A stretch of DNA of 35,610 nucleotides from CAYRVX01 sp964642165 (GCA_964642165.1 CAZXOC010000039.1:1-35610), one strand, 5' to 3'. Counted from the first letter of the stretch, positions 1 through 8,652 are shown. Made by a program: numbers and translations. The notes: generated by a model from the letters alone, not told the origin.

Positions 1-6
1 TAGAAT
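1..6 (+). promoter_or_regulatory. -10 element of the comEC promoter
   Basis: TAGAAT occupies the first six bases of the window, and the comEC ATG begins only ten bases later. A start site six to seven bases downstream would leave a leader of about four bases. No Shine-Dalgarno sequence fits in the gap. The -35 box would lie outside the window. The same hexamer recurs upstream of yjbQ, amrA and the YbaK-type gene. Confidence 0.55.
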
Positions 7-16
7 CGGCGTCACC

Positions 17-2566
17 ATGTCTGGGGAGCAGGCGGATCTGCCGGATGGGCGGCTGCCGGATGCGCCGTCGCAAGGCGAGGCGAAGCCGGCGCTGCGGCGC
101 GCCCCCCTGGTGCCGGTGGCATTGGCGCTGGCGGCGGGCGTCGCGGCCGGGCGGCTCGCGCCGATGACGGCCGGGCTGTGGGCCATCGGCGGGGGCGCGG
201 CGCTCGTGGCGGCCGCCGTGTGCCTCGTCCGCAAGGCGCGGCGCCTTGCGGCGGTGGCGCTTGCGGCGGCGGTCCTGGCGTTCGGGGCCGTGCACGTGCG
301 GCTGGCGACCTTCCGCCTGCCGGCCGACCATGTCGTCACCCGCACGCGCGACGCGGCCGCCCTGGCGACGATCCGCGGGCGCATCGCCGGCACGCCGAGC
401 GTCTTTCGCCAGGCGGAGGCGATGGACTACCCGCGCGAGCCGATGACGCGTTTCGACCTGGAGGCGACGGCCATCCGCGCCGGGCAGGAGTGGCTGCCGG
501 CGAGCGGGCTGGTGCAGGTGAGCGTGCTCCAGGAGGACCCGCGGCTGGTGCGGGGGCAGGCCGTGGAGCTGTGCGGGTGGATCTCGCGGGTGCGCGGGCC
601 GGCGAACCCGGGACAGCGGGACGTGGCCGCCGCGGCGCGTCGGGCGGGCAAGCTCGTCGAGTTCCGCGTGCCGGTCGTCGAGGGCGTGACGATCCGGGCG
701 CAGGGCTCCGGCGGGTGGTTCGACGCCCTGCGCGACCGGGCCGGCATCTGGGCCCGCGGGCACCTGGCGCGCTGCTCGTCGGGACGCCGGGGGATGCTGC
801 TGGAGGCGTTGATCCTCGGCCGGCGCGACCCGGGGCTGAGGGGCCTCCGCGAGATCATGGTCCGAGGGGGCATCGCGCACCTGCTGAGCATCTCCGGCAT
901 GCACCTGGGGTTCTTCCTCGGCTTCGTGTACCTGCTCTGCCGCCTGGCGACGCTGGGCCCGAGGCGATCCGCCTTCGCCGCGCTGCTCTGCCTGTCGGGC
1001 TACCTGCTCCTGGCCGAGCCGCGCTCGCCGCTGCTGCGAAGCGCGATCATGGCGGCCGCCTTCTGCACGGGCGTGATCCTCCATCGCCGGCACATGGCGC
1101 TGAACGCGCTCGCCGCGGCGGGCGTCGTGCTGCTCGTCCACGACCCGCTCAACCTGTTCCAGCCGGGCTTCCAGTTGAGCTTCGTCATCGTCGCCGGGCT
1201 GATCGTGCTGGCCGAGCCGTTCCGGGAGCTGCTGTTCGGCCGGTGGATCCGCGTGCGGGCGCTGATGGAGTTCGGCCCGGAGGAGCGGCTGCGGCGCTGG
1301 CTGTGGTTTACCGGGTTCGACTGGCTCACGGGCGCGGTGGTGCTGGCCGTGCTGGCGTGGCTGCTGTCGGCGCCGCTGGTGGCGGTTCACTTCGGGCTCG
1401 TCTGCCCGTACGGCGCGCCGCTGACGCTGCTGATCGCCCCGCTGGTCGTCGCGGTGATCGTGCCGGGCTACGTCTCGCTGGCGGTCGGCTGGGCCGGGCC
1501 GAACCTCGCCTGCGCCATCGGGCGCCTCGCCGACCGGGCCGCCGGGGCGCTGATCCGGGCCGTCGAGGCCGCCGACCGCCTGCCCGCCCTCGGCGTGGAG
1601 CTTCGCCCGGTCTCCCTGGCGTGGGTGGCCGCCTGCTACGCGGCGGTGGTCCTCCTCGTGCTGCACCCGCGCCTGCGGTGGGGACGCCTCTGGGCGGGCG
1701 CCGCCGTCGTGTTCGCGCTGCTGCTGACGGTCCAGACGCAGCTTCCCGCCGCGCCGACCGCGGCGGCGGAGCTGCACCTCCTTGCCGTCGGGCCCGGCCA
1801 GTGCGCCGTCCTCCGGACGCCCGCCGGGCAGACGGTCGTCCTGGACGCGGGCAGCCTCGGCCACGCCGGCTGCGGCGAGAACATCCTCGTGCCGTTCCTC
1901 CTGCATGAGCGCCTCCCGGAGCCGGCGGCGGCGTTCATCTCCCACGCCAACGCCGACCACTACAACGCGCTGCCGGCCCTGCTGCGGCGCGGCTGGGTGG
2001 AGAAGGTCTACCTGAACGAGTACTTCGGGCGCGACGCGAACGCCCCCGGCGCCGAGGGCGTCGCCGAGCTGATGGGCATGTTCCGCGAGGGGCACGTGGA
2101 GACGGTGCGCCTTCGCCCGGGCCAGAGGCTGCGCCTGGACGACCGGACGGAGGTGGAGGTGCTCTGGCCGCCGCCGGGCCGGGCGGACCTGTCGGTGAAC
2201 GACACGTCGCTGGTGCTGCGGGTCACGTGCGACGGGCGGCGCGTCCTGGTGACGGGCGACCTCGACGAGACCGGCCAGGCCTCCCTCGCCGCGACGCCCG
2301 AGCGGATCCGCTCGCACGTGCTGGTCCTGCCGCACCACGGGGGGTGGGAGGAGACGCTTCCGGCGTTCGTCGAGGCCGTGGCGCCCGAGGTGGTCCTGAT
2401 CAGCAGCGCCCGCGAGCCCGCGGCCCCGCTCAGCGGAGGCCCGGAGGCCGCGGCGTTCTACGAGCGCCTGCCCGTCGAGCGCCGCTGCTACAGCACGCCG
2501 AGGCACGGGTGGATCCGCCTGCGGTTCGGGCGCGGCGGGCTGCGCGTCCGCACGATGCGCGAGTGA
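17..2566 (+). CDS. comEC: ComEC/Rec2-family DNA internalization protein
   Basis: This 849-residue protein has the full-length ComEC layout. ComEC forms the inner-membrane channel that passes one strand of incoming DNA during natural transformation. An N-terminal pair of membrane segments (about residues 30-95) is followed by a soluble DUF4131-like/OB region, then the polytopic Competence domain (about 255-580) containing the LLSISGMHLG motif. A C-terminal metallo-beta-lactamase-like domain (about 590-849) follows. In that domain the metal motif reads SHANADHYNAL, a variant of HxHxDH, and LPHHGG is present later. The ATG at 17 is chosen because it lies just behind a TAGAAT -10 box. No other com gene is nearby, so competence cannot be inferred from this window alone. 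The family call is firm. Confidence 0.93.
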   Translation: MSGEQADLPDGRLPDAPSQGEAKPALRRAPLVPVALALAAGVAAGRLAPMTAGLWAIGGGAALVAAAVCLVRKARRLAAVALAAAVLAFGAVHVRLATFRLPADHVVTRTRDAAALATIRGRIAGTPSVFRQAEAMDYPREPMTRFDLEATAIRAGQEWLPASGLVQVSVLQEDPRLVRGQAVELCGWISRVRGPANPGQRDVAAAARRAGKLVEFRVPVVEGVTIRAQGSGGWFDALRDRAGIWARGHLARCSSGRRGMLLEALILGRRDPGLRGLREIMVRGGIAHLLSISGMHLGFFLGFVYLLCRLATLGPRRSAFAALLCLSGYLLLAEPRSPLLRSAIMAAAFCTGVILHRRHMALNALAAAGVVLLVHDPLNLFQPGFQLSFVIVAGLIVLAEPFRELLFGRWIRVRALMEFGPEERLRRWLWFTGFDWLTGAVVLAVLAWLLSAPLVAVHFGLVCPYGAPLTLLIAPLVVAVIVPGYVSLAVGWAGPNLACAIGRLADRAAGALIRAVEAADRLPALGVELRPVSLAWVAACYAAVVLLVLHPRLRWGRLWAGAAVVFALLLTVQTQLPAAPTAAAELHLLAVGPGQCAVLRTPAGQTVVLDAGSLGHAGCGENILVPFLLHERLPEPAAAFISHANADHYNALPALLRRGWVEKVYLNEYFGRDANAPGAEGVAELMGMFREGHVETVRLRPGQRLRLDDRTEVEVLWPPPGRADLSVNDTSLVLRVTCDGRRVLVTGDLDETGQASLAATPERIRSHVLVLPHHGGWEETLPAFVEAVAPEVVLISSAREPAAPLSGGPEAAAFYERLPVERRCYSTPRHGWIRLRFGRGGLRVRTMRE

Positions 2567-2572
2567 GGCTAA

Positions 2573-2601
2573 TTGCCAACGCGGCGCGCCCGCGGTACGG
2601 T
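2573..2601 (+). promoter_or_regulatory. Sigma-70-type promoter of the MBL-like gene
   Basis: A -35 box TTGCCA (2573-2578) and a -10 box TACGGT (2596-2601) are separated by 17 bp, directly after the comEC stop codon. The predicted start site near 2608 would give a leader of about 16 bases that still contains the AAAGGA ribosome site at 2611-2616. Confidence 0.5.
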
Positions 2602-2623
2602 ACGTGACCGAAAGGACGCCGCC

Positions 2624-3304
2624 ATGTCGGTCGAGTACTGCGTGGTCAGCATCGGGGCGCTGTCGCGGCATCGCCTGTGGGGCGAGGCGGCGGCGGTGCG
2701 CACGTCGCACGCGACGACGACGGCGATCTTCGACGGCGATCGGGTGATCCTGGTGGACCCGTCGCTGCCGGCGCAGGCCCTCGCGCCGGTCTTCAACGAA
2801 CGGACGGGCAAGCGGCTCGGCGACGTGACGGACGTGTTCTGCACGACGCTGCGGCCGGTGCATCGGCGCAGCATCCAGGCCGTGCCCGACGCCCGGTGGT
2901 GGGTGCACGCCGAGGAGCTGGCCTGGTACCAGCACCAGCTCGAGGAGCGGCTGGACTCCGCCGGGCGGCTCGATCCCCAGTACGCCGAGACGCTCGAGAA
3001 GGAGACGGAGCTGCTGGAGGCGTTCCGCCCGGCGCCGGAGAAGCTGTCCGAGCACGTGACGGTGTATCCGCTGCGGGGCGCCTCGCCCGGTTCGGCGGGG
3101 CTGCTGCTGACGCCGCCGACGGTGACGGTGGTGGTGGCGGGGGACGCGGCCGTCACGGGCGAGCACGTCCGCCGGGGGCAGGTTTGGGACGGCTGCGCGG
3201 ATGTCGAGCAGGCGACGGCGTCGATGCGGGACTTCCTGGAGCTGGCCGACGTGATCATTCCCGGGCACGACAACGTGCTGCTGATGCCCGGCCGCTGGCT
3301 CTGA
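2624..3304 (+). CDS. MBL-fold-like protein with degenerate metal site
   Basis: The 226-residue product resembles a short metallo-beta-lactamase-fold protein. It has an early strand pair ending in ILVDPSLP, a central CTTLRPVHRRSI stretch where the HxHxDH signature would be, a VVVAGDAAV strand where the second metal ligand usually sits, and a late IIPGHDNVLL motif. The canonical HxHxDH is absent: only one histidine remains at that place. Hydrolase activity is therefore uncertain, and it may be a non-catalytic or altered-metal member. The ATG at 2624 is preferred over the longer frame from 2573 because AAAGGA lies seven bases upstream and the 2573 start would sit inside the -35 box. It has its own promoter after comEC. 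Substrate unknown. Confidence 0.7.
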   Translation: MSVEYCVVSIGALSRHRLWGEAAAVRTSHATTTAIFDGDRVILVDPSLPAQALAPVFNERTGKRLGDVTDVFCTTLRPVHRRSIQAVPDARWWVHAEELAWYQHQLEERLDSAGRLDPQYAETLEKETELLEAFRPAPEKLSEHVTVYPLRGASPGSAGLLLTPPTVTVVVAGDAAVTGEHVRRGQVWDGCADVEQATASMRDFLELADVIIPGHDNVLLMPGRWL

Positions 3305-3324
3305 CTCGCCCCGGGCGGTACAAT
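3296..3324 (+). promoter_or_regulatory. Promoter of the CNNM/CBS gene pair
   Basis: A TGGCTC -35 box (3296-3301), a 17-bp spacer and a TACAAT -10 box (3319-3324) overlap the end of the preceding gene. The predicted start site near 3331 leaves a leader of about 130 bases before the ATG at 3461. Confidence 0.5.
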
Positions 3325-3460
3325 GCCGGGGCACGGGCATGCTGGAGCCAACCGAGCAATCCGACGACCCCGACGGCGAACCAGGGGCGCCCGCTGTCTG
3401 TCTCGTTGCGGAGCGTTTTCGCCTTCGTCGATGCTCGCGGCGGCGCGGGAGGGTCCGCTG

Positions 3461-4738
3461 ATGTGGGGCGAGTTTTTCGCCGAGCGGGTGCCGGAGCTGG
3501 TGCTGCTGGCGGCGCTGCTGTCGGTGTCGGCGTTCTTCAGCGGCTCGGAGACGGCGCTGTTCTCCCTCTCGTCGGGGCAGTTGTACCGGCTCCGCCGGGG
3601 CGGGCGCGGGAGCCGGACCGCCGCGGCGCTCATGAACCGCCCGCAGCAGATCCTGCATTCCATCCTGCTGGGCAACCTGCTGGTCAACGTGGCGTACTCG
3701 ACGATCTGCGCGGTGATGGTGATCGACCTGGCGCGCCCGGAGATGGGGCTGTCGCCCTGGATCGTCGCCGCCGCGTCGCTGGCGCCGGTGCTGGTGCTGA
3801 TTCTGTCGGGCGAGGTGCTGCCGAAGATGCTGGCGATGCTGATCGCCGAGCGGTGGGCGGTGGTCGCCGCGGCGCCGCTGGCGGTGCTGAGGAAGGTCGT
3901 GTTCCCGCTCACCGTCGCGCTGCATCGGGGGATCGTGGGTCCGCTGACGCAGATCCTCGCGCCGCGCCCGACGGGCGGGCAGGACATCAGCAGCGAGGAG
4001 CTGGCGGCGCTGCTGGACCTGTCGGCCAAGCGCGGCATCCTGGACCACCAGACGAACACGCTGCTCCAGGAGATCATGGAGCTGACGGACCTTCGCGTGC
4101 GGGACGTGATGATCCCGCGGGTGGATATGATCTGCTACGACCTGGACGCGCCGCGCGCGGGGCTGGGGAAGCTCTTCGGGCGCACCAGGCTGCGGCGCGT
4201 GCCCGTCTACGAGAAGGACGTGGACCACATCGTGGGCGTCGTGCACGCCAAGCGGGTGCTGCTCAGCCCCGACGTGCCGCTGCGGGACGTGCTGGTGAAG
4301 GTGCCCTTCATCCCCGAAGCGGCAAACCTGGAACGGGCGCTGACGCAGCTTCGCGCGCGGCGGTCGCAGATGGCCGTCGTCGTGGACGAGTACGGCGGCA
4401 CGGCCGGGCTCGTGACGCTGGAGGACATCCTGGAGGAGATCGTCGGCGACATTCCGGACCCGCACGAGCGCGGGCGGGGCCCGGCCGTCGAGGAGATCGC
4501 GCCGGGGCGCTACGTGATCGACGGCGACCTGGCCATCCACGAGTGGGACGACGCGTTCGACATGCAGCTCGCCCACGAGCGCATCAGCACGATCGGCGGG
4601 TTCGTCACGTCGCTGCTGGGGCGCATTCCCGCCGTGGGCGACGAGGCGACGTACCGCAACCTGCACTTCATCGTTCGGTCGATGCGTCGGCGGCGGGTCG
4701 CCGAGCTGGAGCTTCGCCTGGTGGAGGGCGCGGCGTGA
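3461..4738 (+). CDS. CNNM/CBS/CorC_HlyC-domain membrane protein (hemolysin family)
   Basis: The 425-residue product has the three-part structure of the HlyC/CorC family, linked to Mg2+/Co2+ transport or efflux. An N-terminal CNNM (DUF21) domain (about 1-180) begins with a hydrophobic segment and the SAFFSGSETALFSL motif. A CBS-domain pair follows (about 200-330), with RDVMIPRVDM at its start and YGGTAGLVTLEDILEEIVGDI at its end. A C-terminal CorC_HlyC domain (about 335-420) contains STIGGFVTSLLGRIP. The ATG at 3461 is chosen over the in-frame ATGs at 3323 and 3431 because GGGAGGG (3447-3453) precedes it by seven bases and the longer N-termini are arginine-rich, non-membrane sequence. It overlaps the next gene of the same family, so the two are probably co-transcribed and may form a heteromer. 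Confidence 0.9.
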   Translation: MWGEFFAERVPELVLLAALLSVSAFFSGSETALFSLSSGQLYRLRRGGRGSRTAAALMNRPQQILHSILLGNLLVNVAYSTICAVMVIDLARPEMGLSPWIVAAASLAPVLVLILSGEVLPKMLAMLIAERWAVVAAAPLAVLRKVVFPLTVALHRGIVGPLTQILAPRPTGGQDISSEELAALLDLSAKRGILDHQTNTLLQEIMELTDLRVRDVMIPRVDMICYDLDAPRAGLGKLFGRTRLRRVPVYEKDVDHIVGVVHAKRVLLSPDVPLRDVLVKVPFIPEAANLERALTQLRARRSQMAVVVDEYGGTAGLVTLEDILEEIVGDIPDPHERGRGPAVEEIAPGRYVIDGDLAIHEWDDAFDMQLAHERISTIGGFVTSLLGRIPAVGDEATYRNLHFIVRSMRRRRVAELELRLVEGAA

Positions 4739-5712
4739 TCGCGGCGGCGTGGGCAGCCTGGGCGCTGTGGTCGGCCGTCCTCGTGGCGGCCACGGGGCTC
4801 TGCGGGCTCTACTGCGGGCTGGAGACGGGCATCTACCGGCTGAACAAGATCCGCCTGGACCTCCGCGCCGAGGCGGGCGCCCGCGAGGCCCGCCTGCTGC
4901 GCCGCATGCTGCGGGCGCCCAACCATCTGCTGGCCGTGCTGCTGATCGGGACGAACCTCACCAGCTACGCCGTGGCGTTCGCGGTGACGGCGATGTTCCA
5001 GATGAGTGGGGCGGGACAGGCGGCCGTGTGGTACTCCCTTCTCGTCGTCACGCCGCTGCTGTTCGTCCTGGGCGACAGCGTGCCGAAGGACGTTTTCCAG
5101 CGGCTGGCCGAGACGCTGACGTACCGCCTGAGCTGGCTGCTGGCCGCCTCGGACGTGCTGTTCAAGGTCACGGGGCTCTCGCCGCTGGTGCGGGGGGTGT
5201 CGTGGCTGGTGATGCTGCCGGTCCACCGGCGCCGGGCGGACGCCAACGAGCGGCTCAGCGCCGTGTTCACCGAGGGCCGGGCCAGCGGCGTGCTCACGCA
5301 CATGCAGACGCTCATGGTCGACCGGGTCATGCACATCTCCGAGGTCACCCTCGCCGACGCGATGGTGCCCATGGACCGCGTGGTGGCCGTCGGGCGGGAC
5401 CTCCGGCGCGATGAGCTGCTGGAGGTGATCCGGGGCAACAACCACTCCCGCCTGCCGGTGCGCGGCGAGTCGGGCGACGTCATCGGCGTGCTGGACATCT
5501 ACGACGTGCTGGCCGGCGAGGCGGCGCGACCGGCCGAGCAGATGGCCCAGCCGCTGACGCTGCCCGAGGCCCTGACCGTCACCGAGGCGCTCTATCGCCT
5601 TCAGCGGGCGCACCAGATGATGGCCATCGTCGTCTCCGCCGAGCGGCCCGTCGGCATCGTCACCATCAAGGACCTCGTCGAGGAGATCGTCGGCGAGCTG
5701 GAGGAGTGGTGA
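4735..5712 (+). CDS. CNNM/CBS-domain membrane protein lacking the CorC_HlyC domain
   Basis: The 325-residue product is a second, shorter CNNM family member. It has a DUF21-type membrane region (about 1-175, with GLCGLYCGLETGIYRLNKIR near the start) and a CBS pair (about 190-325) ending in VGIVTIKDLVEEIVGELEEW. The C-terminal CorC_HlyC domain of its neighbour is missing, because the protein stops right after the second CBS. It starts with GTG at 4735 inside the preceding stop codon (GTGA overlap), with a GGAGG site at 4723-4727, so translational coupling is likely. The open frame continues far upstream, but that part is only a shadow of the preceding genes. Ion specificity cannot be read from sequence. 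Confidence 0.88.
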   Translation: MIAAAWAAWALWSAVLVAATGLCGLYCGLETGIYRLNKIRLDLRAEAGAREARLLRRMLRAPNHLLAVLLIGTNLTSYAVAFAVTAMFQMSGAGQAAVWYSLLVVTPLLFVLGDSVPKDVFQRLAETLTYRLSWLLAASDVLFKVTGLSPLVRGVSWLVMLPVHRRRADANERLSAVFTEGRASGVLTHMQTLMVDRVMHISEVTLADAMVPMDRVVAVGRDLRRDELLEVIRGNNHSRLPVRGESGDVIGVLDIYDVLAGEAARPAEQMAQPLTLPEALTVTEALYRLQRAHQMMAIVVSAERPVGIVTIKDLVEEIVGELEEW

Positions 5713-5740
5713 TCCCGGCCCTCGCCCGGGGCACGGGCGG

Positions 5741-7534
5741 TCAGGGCGCGGCCGGCTCGGCCAGGGCCTGCTTCATCCGCCGGTACTCGCGCAGCAGCAC
5801 GGGCTCTCGCCGCGGGCAGGTGACGTGGCTCCAGGGGAGGCGCGCGTCGGTGGGCAGCTCGCGGTGGGCGTAGATCGCCGGGTCGACGCCCGCCTGCCGG
5901 AACGCGGCGGTCCACTTGTCCCAGTCCCAGTGCTCGTTCCAGGCGTCGAGGCGGGCGGCGCCCTCCCAGGCGGCCTGGATGACGCGGCCGACGTGGCGGT
6001 CGCCTCGGGCGATGACCGCCTCCAGGATGCTCCGCTCGACGCGGTGGAACTTGAAGCGCACGGGCGAGCGGCGGGACAGGTCGATCAGTCGCCGGCGGAC
6101 GTCGAGGAATCGCTGTGCTTGGCCCATGGCGCACCACTGCATGGGGGTGTGGGGCTTGGGGACGAACCAGGAGACGCTGGCGGAGATGGCGCCGCGGTGG
6201 CCGTCCACGTCGCGGCGCGTGTCGCTCAGGCGTCGGCAGAGGGCGACGATCGCCTCGACGTCGGCGTCGGTCTCGCCGGGCAGCCCGGCCATGAAGTAGA
6301 CCTTCACGCTGCGCCAGCCGGCCTCGTAGGCGGCGCGGACGCCGCGGATCATGTCCTCCTCGGTGATCCGCTTCCGGATCGCGCGGCGGAGGCGCTCGGT
6401 GGCGGCCTCGGCGGCGATCGTCAGCCCGCTCTTGCGGACGGCGCTGGTGAGCTTCGGCAGGTGCTCGAGCTGCGAGTCCACGCGCAGGCTGGGCAGCGAG
6501 ATCGACACGTGCCGCGGCGTGAACTCCGCCGTCAGCCGCGCCAGCAGCTCCGCCAGGTGCGGGTAGTCGCTGGTGGAGAGGCTCAGCAGCGAGATCTCCC
6601 GGCAGCCGGTCGCGTCGACGGCGGCGCGGGCCGCCGAAACGATCTCCGCCACCGGGCGCGTGCGCACCGGCAGGCGGACGGCCCCGGCCTGGCAGAAGCG
6701 GCAGGCGTTCGGGCAGCCGCGCATCACCTCCACCACCACGCGGTCGTGCACGCCCTCCACCAGCGGCACGAGCGGGCGAAGGATCGGCGGCGAGTCGGTC
6801 AGCTCCTCGACGTGGGCGTGCTCGACGGTCTCCGGGACGTCGTCGCGGGCCGGCTCGACGGCGGCCAGGCCGCTGTCCGCCGTGCCGTCGTACGTCGCCC
6901 GGTAAAAACGCGGGGCGTACGCGCCGGGGACCTCGCGGGCGGCCTGGAGGAGCACCTCCTCGCGCGCCGCGCCGTCGCGCCGGGCCCGGCGGACGATCTC
7001 GACGAAGGCGGGCAGGGACACCTCGCCGTCGCCGGCGAGGAACAGGTCGATGAAGTCGGCCATCGGCTCGGGCGTGTCGGCCAGGGCGTCGCCGGCGATG
7101 ACGAGAGGGTCCCGGGCGGTGCGGTCGGCGGCGCGCAGGGCGATGCCCGCCAGGTCGAGCATCGTCAGGACGTTCGTGACGCACAGCTCGTAGCCGAGCG
7201 AGAAGCCCAGGACGTCGAAGTCGGCGAGGGCGGCGCGGCTCTCCCAGGCGAACAGCGGCAGGCCGGCGCGGCGCATGACCTGCTCGGCGTCGGGCAGGGG
7301 GCAGTACGCGCGGTCGCAGGCCACGCCGTCCCTGGCGTTGAGCAGGTCGTAGAGGATCTGCGAGCCGAGGTGGCTGATGCCGATGGTGTAAGCGTCGGGG
7401 AAGGCCAGGGCGACGGTCACCTCGGCCGCCCGCACGTCGCCGCAGCGCGCGTTGGTCTCCAGGCCGATGTACTGCCCCGGCTGGCGGACGCGGGGCAGGA
7501 GTTCCAGGCTGACGCGCTGCGAGAGGTCCTTCAT
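5741..7534 (-). CDS. Radical SAM protein with N-terminal B12-binding-like domain (TIGR03960-type)
   Basis: The 597-residue product matches the general design of the TIGR03960 family. A B12-binding-like Rossmann region (about 40-180, including AFPDAYTIGISHLGSQILYD and LGFSLGYELCVTN) is followed by a radical SAM core. The core's iron-sulfur motif is CPNACRFC (C274, C278, C281). A C-terminal region of about 100 residues carries SWFVPKPHTPMQW, common in B12-type radical SAM enzymes. The ATG at 7534 is chosen because the longer frame adds a 40-residue arginine/proline-rich tail unlike the family. The ribosome site is weak. Members are often adjacent to a DUF2344 (TIGR03936) partner, which is absent here; the gene stands alone, convergent with the CNNM pair. 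Its substrate is not established. Confidence 0.88.
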   Translation of the reverse strand: MKDLSQRVSLELLPRVRQPGQYIGLETNARCGDVRAAEVTVALAFPDAYTIGISHLGSQILYDLLNARDGVACDRAYCPLPDAEQVMRRAGLPLFAWESRAALADFDVLGFSLGYELCVTNVLTMLDLAGIALRAADRTARDPLVIAGDALADTPEPMADFIDLFLAGDGEVSLPAFVEIVRRARRDGAAREEVLLQAAREVPGAYAPRFYRATYDGTADSGLAAVEPARDDVPETVEHAHVEELTDSPPILRPLVPLVEGVHDRVVVEVMRGCPNACRFCQAGAVRLPVRTRPVAEIVSAARAAVDATGCREISLLSLSTSDYPHLAELLARLTAEFTPRHVSISLPSLRVDSQLEHLPKLTSAVRKSGLTIAAEAATERLRRAIRKRITEEDMIRGVRAAYEAGWRSVKVYFMAGLPGETDADVEAIVALCRRLSDTRRDVDGHRGAISASVSWFVPKPHTPMQWCAMGQAQRFLDVRRRLIDLSRRSPVRFKFHRVERSILEAVIARGDRHVGRVIQAAWEGAARLDAWNEHWDWDKWTAAFRQAGVDPAIYAHRELPTDARLPWSHVTCPRREPVLLREYRRMKQALAEPAAP

Positions 7535-7643
7535 GACGTTGCGGCGAGGGCCGTCCGGCTCGGCGGGGCGGTTCGGCCTCCGCGCGGGCGTCCTGCCCGG
7601 GCGTGCCGTTCCCGGGCTTCGGGGCCGCGGCCCTCGCGGGTGA

Positions 7644-7672
7644 TTGCCCGGCAAGGGCTTGACTGGTAGAAT
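7644..7672 (+). promoter_or_regulatory. Promoter giving a leaderless yjbQ mRNA
   Basis: TTGCCC (7644-7649), a 17-bp spacer and TAGAAT (7667-7672) make a good sigma-70-type promoter. The yjbQ ATG is only nine bases after the end of the -10 box, so transcription should start at or within two bases of the start codon. No Shine-Dalgarno sequence is present. Confidence 0.65.
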
Positions 7673-7680
7673 GCGCGGCC

Positions 7681-8103
7681 ATGAAATCTTACACGCGGTA
7701 CCTGACGTTCCACATCCCGGCGCGGATGGATTTCCGGAACATCACGCCGCAGGTGGTCGAGGTCGTCCGCGACAGCGGCGTGCGGGAAGGGCTGTGCCTG
7801 GTCAACGCCATGCACATCACGGCGAGCGTGTTCATCAACGACGACGAGCCGGGACTGCACGAGGACTACAAGCAGTGGCTGGAGGCCCTGGCGCCGTTCG
7901 ACCCGTCGCCCAGCCGCTACCGCCACAACCGGACGGGCGAGGACAACGGCGACGCCCACCACAAGCGCCAGGTGATGGGGCGAGAGGTCGTCGTGGCGAT
8001 CACGGACGGGCAGCTCGATTTCGGCCCGTGGGAACAGATCTTCTACGGCGAGTTTGACGGTCGGCGACCCAAGCGCGTGTTGGTCAAGGTCATCGGCGAG
8101 TGA
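7681..8103 (+). CDS. YjbQ family protein (UPF0047, secondary thiamine-phosphate synthase-like)
   Basis: The 140-residue product is a full-length YjbQ/UPF0047 protein, a small trimeric fold. Some members show weak thiamine-phosphate synthase activity, and the physiological role is unsettled. Recognisable family segments are NITPQVVEVVRDSGVREG, then LVNAMHITASVFINDDEPGL, HNRTGEDNGDAHHKRQVMG with the clustered histidines thought to bind metal, and the end motif DFGPWEQIFYGEFDGRRPKR. The start at 7681 is fixed by a -10 box ending at 7672, which makes the message leaderless. The zinc-ribbon gene follows after 36 bases and probably shares the transcript. Confidence 0.93.
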   Translation: MKSYTRYLTFHIPARMDFRNITPQVVEVVRDSGVREGLCLVNAMHITASVFINDDEPGLHEDYKQWLEALAPFDPSPSRYRHNRTGEDNGDAHHKRQVMGREVVVAITDGQLDFGPWEQIFYGEFDGRRPKRVLVKVIGE

Positions 8104-8139
8104 GACGGGCCAGCATGGAAGCAATGGGAGATTGAGCTC

Positions 8140-8652
8140 ATGCCGATTACCTTCCGGTGTGAGGGATGCCAGAAGGACGTGACGGCCCCGGACGCCGCGG
8201 CGGGCAAGAGAGGCAGGTGTCCCTTCTGCGGTCACCTGAATGCCATCCCCCACCTCGTGGACGAAGACGACGACGACGCGATCCCTCTGGCGCCTCTCGA
8301 CGAGGAAGAGGAGCGCCGCGCGGCCGAAGAACGCCGCACCCTCTACGAGCAGGAGCAGGAACTGCTCGCCGAGACCGGCGGGCCCGCCGTCATCCCCCTC
8401 GATCACCGAGACGACCTCACCAGCGAGGACCTGCACCACTTCGTGGTCAACTACTGCGTGGACCTCGCCGACGGCAAGCTCCCCCGCGCCGAGCAGAACG
8501 TCGACCAACTGCGGCACCACGGCATGCTGGGCGTCGAGGCCGTCGATGACTTCATCGAGGGCATGGCCGACGAGATGGGCCTGGAGCGGATCCCCAAGCC
8601 CGTCCTGATGGGCTTCCTGAAGGAGCTCAAGGCGCGCGTGCTGGGCCACTGA
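8140..8652 (+). CDS. Zinc-ribbon protein of unknown function
   Basis: The 170-residue soluble protein begins with a four-cysteine zinc ribbon: C7 and C10, then C27 and C30 (RCPFC). A very acidic linker (about 38-75, with EDDDDA and EEEERRAAEERR) and a helical C-terminal domain (about 85-170) follow. No catalytic motif is visible. Planctomycete genomes carry many short proteins with this type of N-terminal ribbon. It follows yjbQ by 36 bases with GGGAG at 8126-8130. A strong hairpin lies downstream at 8680. Function unknown; a protein-protein or nucleic-acid adaptor role would be a guess. Confidence 0.75.
   Translation: MPITFRCEGCQKDVTAPDAAAGKRGRCPFCGHLNAIPHLVDEDDDDAIPLAPLDEEEERRAAEERRTLYEQEQELLAETGGPAVIPLDHRDDLTSEDLHHFVVNYCVDLADGKLPRAEQNVDQLRHHGMLGVEAVDDFIEGMADEMGLERIPKPVLMGFLKELKARVLGH

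Noticed and set aside
178..1908. Long plus-strand open frame inside comEC
   Set aside because: It is arginine/proline-rich, lacks a start context, and lies in the shifted frame of a well-recognised gene.
2677..4734. Upstream part of the long frame leading into the second CNNM gene
   Set aside because: It overlaps the MBL-like and first CNNM genes in another frame; the GTG at 4735 with a GGAGG site is the sensible start.
5825..7669. 614-codon plus-strand frame antisense to the radical SAM gene
   Set aside because: The composition is Gly/Ala/Val/Asp-heavy as expected from antisense of GC-biased codons, with no recognisable domain.
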